Shown here: piece by piece, positions 8,711 through 16,600 of the stretch | Layout of the letters: each line of letters starts with the position of its first letter | How positions within the stretch are numbered: position 1 is the stretch's first letter | NCBI GenBank assembly: GCA_900757495.1 | Contig: CAAENX010000013.1 | Span: 67,947 to 131,946 of the forward strand | From: an uncultured Collinsella sp. | GTDB lineage: Bacteria > Actinomycetota > Coriobacteriia > Coriobacteriales > Coriobacteriaceae | Direction: 5' to 3' | DNA length: 64,000 nt | Program-made: the position numbers and the translations under genes | Notes under the pieces: model-generated | Seen by the model: only the letters and a program-made list of their open reading frames with translations | What the model was told of the DNA's origin: nothing | Databases searched by the model: none

Positions 8711-9583
8711 TCATTTTCCGAGCCAGTTTTTGAACCACCACTCCATAGAGCGGCTCATCTCGGCCATAAAGGGGCTCGTGTGCTTACGGGTGTAGATGTC
8801 GATGACGCGCTCGCCCACCTCGCGGGCGTGCGGGCGAAACATCGCATCCATCTCGGCCACCTGCGCATCCATCGTCGCGGCGTCGGCGCGACAATAACGC
8901 TCCTCGTGCACCAGGTTCACCACGGGATGCGCGATTGCCGGGCGCTCCTTACGGGGCGTGCCGATGATGAGCATCGACAGCGGCATGGTATAGGCAGGCA
9001 AGTCCAGCAGTGCGGCAACTTCCTCGGCGTTCTCGACGATATCGCCGATATAGCAGCTCCCCAGCCCCAGAGATTCGGCGGCGACCACGGCGTTTTGAGC
9101 GGCAATCACGGCATCCTGCGCCGCGATGGCAAAGTCGCCCAAACCCGGCGCGGGGCGGGGCGCCTTGCCCGTGCGCTCGACAAACTCGGGCTCAAAGCAG
9201 CCCACGTGCTCAAACAGATCGATCCACTTGGCATAATCGACCACAAATATGAGCGCCCAGGGCGCCTTGGCGATCATGGGCTGGTGATCGCACAGGTCGG
9301 CCAGACGGTCCAGCGTAGCCTGCTCGCGAATGCTCACGATGGAATACATCATCATGGCGCCCGCCGACGGCGCGCGACTCGCCGCATGCAAGATCGCCGC
9401 CCGCTGCTCGTCGGTCACCGCCACGGGACGGCCGTCGTCATCGCGCGCAAAAGCGCGCGTGGACGAGCGGTGCTCCAAAATGTCCAGTACCGCGTTGCCC
9501 GTAGTCTCGACCGGATAGCCGTACATATCCACGCCCGCAGCTCCGTCGCCGCCCATGTCCGCCTTGCAAACCTGCTCGCTCAT
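8711..9583 (-). CDS. Nitroreductase-family flavoprotein
   Basis: The 290-residue product has the nitroreductase entry motif ILEHRSSTRAFARD, the region ASRAPSAGAMMMYSIVSI (FMN-binding), and ESLGLGSCYIGDIVENAEEVAALLDLP in the second half, as in NAD(P)H-dependent FMN reductases of this family. The N-terminus is about 30 residues longer than usual and the C-terminal tail (to GK) extends past the fold. The physiological substrate is not predictable. It is monocistronic as far as visible, flanked by a REP palindrome downstream and a 214-base gap upstream before the divergent LtaS-like gene. Confidence 0.85.
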   Translation of the reverse strand: MSEQVCKADMGGDGAAGVDMYGYPVETTGNAVLDILEHRSSTRAFARDDDGRPVAVTDEQRAAILHAASRAPSAGAMMMYSIVSIREQATLDRLADLCDHQPMIAKAPWALIFVVDYAKWIDLFEHVGCFEPEFVERTGKAPRPAPGLGDFAIAAQDAVIAAQNAVVAAESLGLGSCYIGDIVENAEEVAALLDLPAYTMPLSMLIIGTPRKERPAIAHPVVNLVHEERYCRADAATMDAQVAEMDAMFRPHAREVGERVIDIYTRKHTSPFMAEMSRSMEWWFKNWLGK

Positions 9584-9797
9584 CGCCCTGCCCTCGCCAT
9601 TTCTTTAAGAAGCCTTTACGTTTCCGTGTAATTCCCGTCCATTATCGCGCAGGTGGGCACTCCATTGCGCAACACCGCCATACTCGCGCGTTATTATGGC
9701 TGGTTGTTGTACGCAGCCGTCAAATGCTGCGCATATCTCGGTAACAATCGGGTTAATCCCCGCTTTCGTAGGTTTTAAGTTTGTGAGGAGTCTCAGC

Positions 9798-12098
9798 ATG
9801 TTCGCTGCCGCCATCTCGCTCGTCGGTCTTGCGGCGACCGTCTACCTTGTCTTGCGCGAGGCCAAGGCCATTCGCGCTCAGTCGGGCACCGTTGCCAAAA
9901 GCGCTCTTGGGTGGAGCGTCGCCTTCGGCCTGTTCCAGCTCTTTTTGACCGTCTGGGGCGCTATTGGCCTCGTCGCCCAAAACGAGCCGCTCGCCTTTGT
10001 GATGCTCATCCTGACCAACGCCATCCTCACCGGCTGCGCTTGGGCCAGCATCGCCCGCGACCGCATCGCCCCGCGCGTCTTTGCGTTCGCCTCGGCCGAC
10101 GCCCCCGCCCCCACCGGCAAGCTCGCCCGCCTGCGCGGTGCCTTTGTGGGCCGCCCGCTCGTCGCCGCCGTCTTGTGCCTGCTGCTCGCCGGCGTCTTTG
10201 CGCTGCTGGGCATGGAGGTCTCGTCCAACCACGACTTTACCTGGGTCTACCCCCTGTGCATCCTGCTCGAGTGGGCCATCATCACCGTGCTCATGACCGG
10301 CTTGTTCTTCCTATTCCAGCGCCACGGCGCAGCTCCCGCGGTCCTGGCCTTTGCCCTCTTTGCCCTGGGCATTGCCGAGTTCTTCGTCATCACGTTTAAA
10401 TCCATGCCCATCCAGCCGGGCGACCTTTCGGCCATCTCCACCGCCGCCGCGGTCGCCGGCAACGGCTACACCTTCTCGATCTCGCTGTTCTGCGTGCTGT
10501 CCATGGGCTTTACCGCCATCGCCATGCTGCTGTGCGAGTACGCCGGCCTGGTGGCACCGCACCGTCAGAAGGGCGCCGCCAGCGCCAAGCGCATGCTGCT
10601 CACCAACCTGCTCGTGGCAGTGCTATGCCTGGGCGGTGTGACCGCGCATGTCACGCTCATCGACTACTACAACACCCTCGGCATCACCGTCTACACCTGG
10701 CGCCCGCTCGAGAGCTACTGGCGCGAGGGCTATCTGCCTGCCTTTATTAGTGCAGCGCAGTCCATTAAGCCGCCCAAACCCGCCGACTACTCCGTCGACG
10801 ATGCCAAGGCCACGCTCAAAAAATACGCCAAGGCCTACGACAAGTTCGACGCGGCCAAGAGCGACGAGCGCGCCGCCGCAAAGGAGCAATTCGACAGCGA
10901 GAAGCCCACGGTCATCGCCATCATGAACGAGACCTTCTCGGACCTGTCCATCTACCAGAACATGCGCGCCGGCTACGAGGGCCCGCAGTACTTTAAGAAC
11001 CTTTCCAACTGTCTCAGCCGCGGCAAGCTCTATGTGAGCGCCTACGGCGGCGGCACGGCCAATACCGAGTTTGAGTTTATGACCGGCAACTCCATGGCCA
11101 ACCTGGGTTCGGGCGTGTACCCCTACACCATCTACAACATGGAGACGACCGGGAACCTGGCAGAGCAGTTCAAATCGCTCGGCTATTCCACCACGGCCAT
11201 GCACCCCAACCACGCCACCAACTGGAACCGCGAGAACGTCTATAAGGACTTTGGCTTTGACCAGTTCCTGTCCATCAACGATTTCCAAGGCGCCGATACC
11301 CTGCGCGGCATGGTGACCGACCAGGCGACCTACGACAAGATTCTTGAGCTGCTCGACCAGAACGCCGATCCGCAGTTTATCTTCGACGTGACCATGCAGA
11401 ACCACTCGGGCTACGACACGGGCCTGCTGCCGGTCGACAAGCAGATGCACCTGAACATCGACACGACCGACCTGGACGCCAAGACCGTCGAGGACGGCAC
11501 GCTCTCCGATGTCGACGAGTATGTCTCGTGCATCGAGCAGTCCGACCAGGCGCTGCGCTACTTCCTTAACGCCTTGAGCAGGCTTGACCGCAAGGTGGTC
11601 GTGGTGTTCTGGGGCGACCATCAGCCGTTCTTCCCGTCCAAGTTCAATGACAAGTGGTTTACCAACGAGGACGACGCCACGCACCAGGAGCGTCTGTGGC
11701 AGACCGACTACATCATTTGGGCTAACTACGACGTTGCCGGTTGCGACCAGACGAGTGAGACCGACGACCTGTCCACCAACTACCTGTCCACCCAGCTCAT
11801 GCAGCTGATCGGCGCACCGCTGACCGACTACCAGAAAGCGCATATGACGCTGCGCGAGTCGCTGCCCGCCATCAACTCCGTGGGCTACGAGGACGCCAGC
11901 CTGCGCTGGGCGCTCTCCTCCAACGTCACCGGTGACGACGCCGCTGCCGCAGCCGCCACCAAGGCGCGCGAGGATTACGCCAAGATGCAGTATTACGAGA
12001 TGTTCCGCGACGGCAAGAACGTCTACACCGAGCACTTCCAGACCGAGGCCAACGAGACCGACCCCAACCTGGCGCCGGGCACGACCAAGATCAAATAG
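9798..12098 (+). CDS. LtaS/phosphoglycerol transferase-like membrane sulfatase-fold enzyme
   Basis: This is a 766-residue protein. About eight hydrophobic helices fill the first 330 residues. An extracellular alkaline-phosphatase/sulfatase domain follows: VIAIMNETFSDL (metal-binding Glu), SAYGGGTANTEFEFMTGNS with the presumed nucleophilic Thr (about residue 420), and VVVFWGDHQPFF (metal ligands near the C-terminus). These are the hallmarks of lipoteichoic acid synthase and related enzymes that transfer glycerol phosphate or ethanolamine phosphate from lipids to surface polymers. I chose the ATG at 9798 (GAGGAG seven bases upstream) over the longer frame from 9696. It is followed by a hairpin element and faces the surface operon convergently, consistent with envelope work. 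The acceptor is unknown. Confidence 0.88.
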   Translation: MFAAAISLVGLAATVYLVLREAKAIRAQSGTVAKSALGWSVAFGLFQLFLTVWGAIGLVAQNEPLAFVMLILTNAILTGCAWASIARDRIAPRVFAFASADAPAPTGKLARLRGAFVGRPLVAAVLCLLLAGVFALLGMEVSSNHDFTWVYPLCILLEWAIITVLMTGLFFLFQRHGAAPAVLAFALFALGIAEFFVITFKSMPIQPGDLSAISTAAAVAGNGYTFSISLFCVLSMGFTAIAMLLCEYAGLVAPHRQKGAASAKRMLLTNLLVAVLCLGGVTAHVTLIDYYNTLGITVYTWRPLESYWREGYLPAFISAAQSIKPPKPADYSVDDAKATLKKYAKAYDKFDAAKSDERAAAKEQFDSEKPTVIAIMNETFSDLSIYQNMRAGYEGPQYFKNLSNCLSRGKLYVSAYGGGTANTEFEFMTGNSMANLGSGVYPYTIYNMETTGNLAEQFKSLGYSTTAMHPNHATNWNRENVYKDFGFDQFLSINDFQGADTLRGMVTDQATYDKILELLDQNADPQFIFDVTMQNHSGYDTGLLPVDKQMHLNIDTTDLDAKTVEDGTLSDVDEYVSCIEQSDQALRYFLNALSRLDRKVVVVFWGDHQPFFPSKFNDKWFTNEDDATHQERLWQTDYIIWANYDVAGCDQTSETDDLSTNYLSTQLMQLIGAPLTDYQKAHMTLRESLPAINSVGYEDASLRWALSSNVTGDDAAAAAATKAREDYAKMQYYEMFRDGKNVYTEHFQTEANETDPNLAPGTTKIK

Positions 12099-12125
12099 CG
12101 ACTAGCTGCGAGTTCATAACTGAAA

Positions 12126-12255
12126 CGTCTGTCCGGGTGGAGGCATATAAGGTTCCCTGCTCGGACAGTCCTGCGCAAGACGGAGGCCACATTAAGTGGC
12201 CTCCTTTGCGTGCGGAACTCGCGATGAACCTTATATGCCTCCGCCCGGACAGACG
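12126..12255. repeat. Long double-hairpin element, copy A (30-bp arms, conserved 70-nt core)
   Basis: Arms 12126-12155 and 12226-12255 are complementary with one wobble. The 70-nt loop contains CAGTCCTGCGCAAGACGG, an inner hairpin GGAGGCCAC-ATTAA-GTGGCCTCC, and GTGCGGAACTCGCGA. The core recurs at 59544-59610 inside entirely different arms. It lies between the convergent LtaS-like gene and the surface operon. Confidence 0.85.
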
Positions 12256-12302
12256 CCTTGTTGTTGGAGCACGGCTTGTCATGGGGGCATCCGCTGAACA
12301 TA

Positions 12303-12363
12303 TATAAGACGAAGGCCACGTCATGTGGCCTTCGTCTTGCGCAGGACTGTAGAGCAGGGAACT
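12303..12363 (-). repeat. Partial copy of the double-hairpin core, possible terminator of the surface operon
   Basis: On the minus strand this reads GTTCCCTGCTCTACAGTCC, then TGCGCAAGACGAAGGCCAC, a 5-nt loop and GTGGCCTTCGTCTT. It matches the left half of the core of the 12126 and 59508 elements but has no complementary outer arms. Because it sits about 45-100 bases past the stop of the last surface-operon gene, and its stem ends in TTATATATG, it may terminate that operon. Confidence 0.6.
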
Positions 12364-12406
12364 TCGTGCCAGCCGCCCGGGAGGGCGTTGCGTTTAGAAG
12401 ATGGAC

Positions 12407-13105
12407 CTAGTACTTATCCCTCCGGGACAAAAGAAGCGCGGCTATAAATGCGATGATTGCAAGCGTCAGCAACACCAAAAGCAACGTGAGCGTGTTGTCG
12501 CCTGTTGCCACCAGACCAAGCAAGCCGGGCTTCTTTCTGCCAGCAGACTGCACGGGGATCTTCTCGCCATCGTCCTCGGCGGTGATTTCCCAGCGAATGG
12601 TCTTGTTTGCATCGGCAAGCTCGTTGCCCACCGACGTCGGAACGCTTAGCTGCAGATTAAGCACCGTGCTGCCATCGCTCGTAAACGTGGCGATTTCCGT
12701 GGGATAGGCGAACACGCTGCCCGGTGTTCCTGTCTGGAGCCAACCTGCAGAGGCATCGCCCACAGTCGCCGTTAAGGTAGTGGGAGACAGCATATGTGCC
12801 GTCTCGTGATCGACAACAGCCCGCACAAACACACGTACCTGGGACTTTACACCCGTGGCACGAACCCCAATCTGTTGCTCGCGTACATCGCCGGGCATTA
12901 GATCTTTAAAGGCTGGAAACAGATCGGGCTCCCCCGAGGAGTCCGTCGCTCCCGATACCGTTAGCTGGCGTGCATTTCCGTCATAGGCAATCGTGGAAAT
13001 GTCAGCAAACGCACGTGCAGGAACGGCGAGCGCGATAAGGCAGACGATTGCCGCCATCACGCAATGCAAGAAACACGCAACGTCTTTACGAATCGGAGAG
13101 GCCAT
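12407..13105 (-). CDS. Surface operon terminal gene: secreted protein with C-terminal membrane anchor and LVATG sorting-like signal
   Basis: The product is about 232 residues. A Sec signal peptide (hydrophobic IVCLIALAVPARAFA) is followed by a beta-rich region with LMPGDVREQQIGVRATG and VRVFVRAVVD, which resembles the PGD-containing strand of camelysin/TasA-like proteins. The end reads LGLVATGDNT, a hydrophobic helix, then RRDKY, which has the layout of a sortase signal with LVATG in place of LPxTG. I chose the ATG at 13103-13105: GGAGG overlaps the end of the previous gene two bases upstream, so translation is probably coupled. Inference: it anchors the SipW-type filaments to membrane or wall. 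The frame is open further upstream, but only by overlap. Confidence 0.72.
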   Translation of the reverse strand: MASPIRKDVACFLHCVMAAIVCLIALAVPARAFADISTIAYDGNARQLTVSGATDSSGEPDLFPAFKDLMPGDVREQQIGVRATGVKSQVRVFVRAVVDHETAHMLSPTTLTATVGDASAGWLQTGTPGSVFAYPTEIATFTSDGSTVLNLQLSVPTSVGNELADANKTIRWEITAEDDGEKIPVQSAGRKKPGLLGLVATGDNTLTLLLVLLTLAIIAFIAALLLSRRDKY

Positions 13106-13107
13106 AC

Positions 13108-13677
13108 TTACGCACCTCCATGCGGCGGCACCAGCACGCCATCCTTGACTGCACAGCCCCATGTCTCTGCAGCTGCATCGCCGGGCGCGGATTGAATTGC
13201 CTGGGTCGAAATGTCAACGACCAGGTTCTTCCCATCTGCCTTCCTCTCAGTCACGCTCTTGATGAGCACATCGGTTTTGCCCATCGGAGCAACGGGAGAC
13301 GTCCAGTAGTAGTACCCGTCGGACGCGACAACCCAAGACGAGGCGGTGTTAGAAGCAGATGCCTTGGACACACTGCCCCACGCAATGACGTAGTCGGTGC
13401 CGGCAACTGGTTCATCCCACAGGCGCGCGCCATTCTGGTCCTGCCAGTAGATATCCACCGCAACACGCAGGTATGCCGGGGCCGAGCCCTTGTTTGCAAT
13501 CGTGACGTCGCTCTTCACGTTGTCATTGAGGTTCTCATCCACCGAAGGTGCCACCGAACCAAAACCAAACTCGTTGACCAGCACGCCCGTAACCGAAAGC
13601 CACGCAAAGGTACCGGCAGCGCCAGCCAACAGGAGAACGCCAACAAGGAGGGCGACGATTTGCTTGCGCTTAGTCAT
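13108..13677 (-). CDS. SipW-type (TasA/camelysin-like) secreted protein 3
   Basis: The 189-residue product begins MTKRKQIVALLVGVLLLAG, then AAGTFAWLSVTGVLVNEF. This is the SipW-cognate signal-peptide pattern: a hydrophobic core, G-T-(Y/F)-A-W-L at the cleavage zone, and (N)xFxxG soon after. The mature part has SDVTIANKGSAPAYLRVAV, the TasA/camelysin-type strand in which NKGS-x-PAYLRV resembles N-x-G-x-x-x-(A/V)-Y-(V/L)-R. It begins one base after the giant adhesin gene ends, with GGAGG at the junction, and is followed two bases later by the anchor gene. Likely a minor fibre or linker subunit; the assembly role is inferred from the family and the neighbours. Confidence 0.75.
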   Translation of the reverse strand: MTKRKQIVALLVGVLLLAGAAGTFAWLSVTGVLVNEFGFGSVAPSVDENLNDNVKSDVTIANKGSAPAYLRVAVDIYWQDQNGARLWDEPVAGTDYVIAWGSVSKASASNTASSWVVASDGYYYWTSPVAPMGKTDVLIKSVTERKADGKNLVVDISTQAIQSAPGDAAAETWGCAVKDGVLVPPHGGA

Positions 13678-13678
13678 C

Positions 13679-16600
13679 CTAGTCCTCCTTCTTCAGCGTG
13701 CCGTTTTTCCAAACATTCCTGGCACGCGAGCCACCATCGACCCATTTGTCATTCGCGCGCGTGTTGACGCACGTCACCACCGCATCGCCCGCGCTCGAAG
13801 CAGACGAAATCGTCAGCTCGGCAGATTTACCGGGCGCCTTGCCCGGCGTGCTCAGCTCGCCCTCGTAGCGCCATGCCCAATTCGTGTCTTCCTCGACGGT
13901 ATAGATGCCCGTCGGCGCGGCAAATTGCACGCTGCCGACATACCAGGTCTCGCCGTCTTCGTCGCGCCTCTCGCTAACTTTCACCTCGACCATGCGCGTC
14001 TCGGCAGGAGAATCCTCCGACGCCTTGCGTGCCACCTTAAAGCGGAACGTTTGTCCCATGGCGCTGGCATCGGTGGTCTTTTTGACGATCGTCAGCGCAT
14101 GGGTCTTGGCGAAGTCGAACACGGCATTGCCGTCGCCTTGCTTGCCTTCGCCCGTCTTCTTGGACTCCAGGCGGTTGGCCAAGTCGAACGAACCGTTACC
14201 CGAGCCCAAGCTGTAGAGCGAGACATACTGGTCGTTAACGGGTTCCTCCGTCATGGACGCATCAGGACCGTAGCTCGCCCGCTTAACGGTAACAGTCAGC
14301 TGCGTCCCCATAAACGGCTCAGCAAAGCAGACCTTAAAGGGTGCTTTGTCGGCGCTATTGTCGACTGTGTTGGCGGCGTTGGGATCGAGCAGCCATTTAA
14401 GCTGCGCGGTGGTCATGGTTACGTGGTTCTCGGGGTCTGATGTATCCTTGGCGACCACGCGATACGTCACGGGATACAGGTCCATGTCGCCCTTAACCGA
14501 CTCGTCCTTAAACTCATCCCAAGACTTCGCAGCGCCACCGTCAGGCACATATCGCCACTCCAGGAAGAGTTCGCGCACGTCACCGCTGGCCGCCCGTTCA
14601 TCGAGCAGCGCGACGATCTTGGAGTGGGCGTCCGGGTCGTATGCCACGGACTTTTTCTCCATCTCGGGATTGCCGTCGTTGTCATAGACCGGGTTGCCGC
14701 TCTCATCCACCTTGGGAACATCGACGTTATGGACAAAGCCGGCGCCCGTCGCGCGCTCGCCGTCCGAGTCGACCGTCGCCGTAAAGACGACCGACCCGTC
14801 GACACCGTGATAGCGAACCTTATACGGCGCGATCTTGTACACCGCGGTGTAGGTCACGCTCTCAAAGGGCTCGCTGCCCTCGAGGGGATACTTCTCGTCA
14901 TCGGTCAACAGGGTGTATTTGCCATCGGAATCATAGTCGCGCGACCAGCCGGCAAAGTCGTACTTGGTGCCGTCAATGCCCACAACCTCCTTGACAGCCT
15001 TGACCTCAAGAGAAATCTGGTCGCCGGAATCAGTACGGCCGAGACCGCGGACAAGAGCAGGATTCGCGAGATTTGAGTCGATGTTCGATTGAACGGTAAC
15101 CAGGCTGGGACGGTAGACCGGGTACAGCTCCATGGGGGCCCTGACCACGGTAGAAGCACTCACCATGCGGATACCCTCCGACCAAGCGACATAGCCCTTG
15201 CCAGGTGCCGGCTTGGCTTCCGTCCAGCCCACGAAGGCGTTGAACGCACCTCCTGTATCCCTATCGATAGCGCTGACGTCATAAGTGGGCTTCGGGATGC
15301 TGCCATCAAGGTTGCCGAGCATATCGCCTTGCTGAGCAACTTTGCCGTCAACATCTTTGGCATTGAGATGGTACACGACCGCCAACGGCGAATAGTACGC
15401 CACAAATGTATAGGCCCCGCCGGGTTCCACCTGATGGGAATACGAGTTATCGCCGTTAGGTTCGATCTCTTCAGCTTCGCCATTCGGAAGCTCGATCTCA
15501 ACCTTCTGCAACTTATACAGCTCACCGCCTGCTTTATAAACCGGAGTCGTGACGTCAGGGGTCACCGTTGCCGTAGCAGGGTCGGTGCCCGCGTTGATAA
15601 CGGGATCGATGTCGTACCTAGGCACATTGACCTTGTCCGTGCCCTTAAAACCGGCGCGATACAGGTTGGTGGTGTACCTAACATCGTACTTCGCGTACAC
15701 CGGATAGGCATCCTGCCACTGGGTGACCTTAAAATCTGGTTTCACCAGATACGGTTCGGCCTTATCCGGGTCAGAAGTGGTGAAGGAATCGCCCTCGACA
15801 TCGTAGATATACTTCCAGACGTCAGAATCCTTCTGAACCTCGGCGGTCGAAATCCAGCCCAGGAACTTATAGCCCGGCACGGCCATGTCGGCATCGGTCG
15901 GGGAAGCTTCGAGGGTCAGGGGGCTCTCATACGATCCCTTCTCACCATCTTCTGGCTTTTCGGCCACTTTAACCGACTTATTAACATGCGGGTAGTAATA
16001 CGTGAACGTCGGATCCGCCCCGTTCACCTTGGTCTGCAGCAAGTTACTCTCATAGCGCCGCGTGGCAGTCCTCACGACATTATCGCCCTTGTTGTAGAAA
16101 TTAACGTCCGTGGTAATCATCGCGCGAACGTAGTACTTCTTATCTGTACGCACCATGCTCTCGATGGGATTTTTCACATATGTCCAATATTCACCATCGC
16201 GCTCAAGCGTCCAGAAATTCAGGCGATAGCGATCATTCACCGGTTTGACCGTTACGTTCAGCGAAGCCGAAGTCCAAGTATCGCTTAGCGTTGCAGCGCC
16301 TGGAAAATCGGTATCGGCATAGAGGTTTTTTAGAGTATCGGCTCCCGTATCGTTTTTAACGTTGTGCGAGTACGCGTTAAGGGGACTCACGACAAGGGTT
16401 TCCTTCGTGAAGCGCGTGCCACACGTTTCATAACTATCCTTTATACCGTGGTCAACATGCTCCGGGCCCCAGTGGACGACGTTTTCACGCACGAAGGTAC
16501 TACCGACGTTTTCCTCAAAGGGCGTTTGATAGCGATTCCAAACGGAACAAAGTAGCTTGCTGTCCGTAAACTCATGGTTGGTATAAGCCCGAACGTAATA

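Noticed and set aside
10623..12035. A 470-codon minus-strand frame
   Set aside because: Antisense shadow of the LtaS-like gene; no family motifs.
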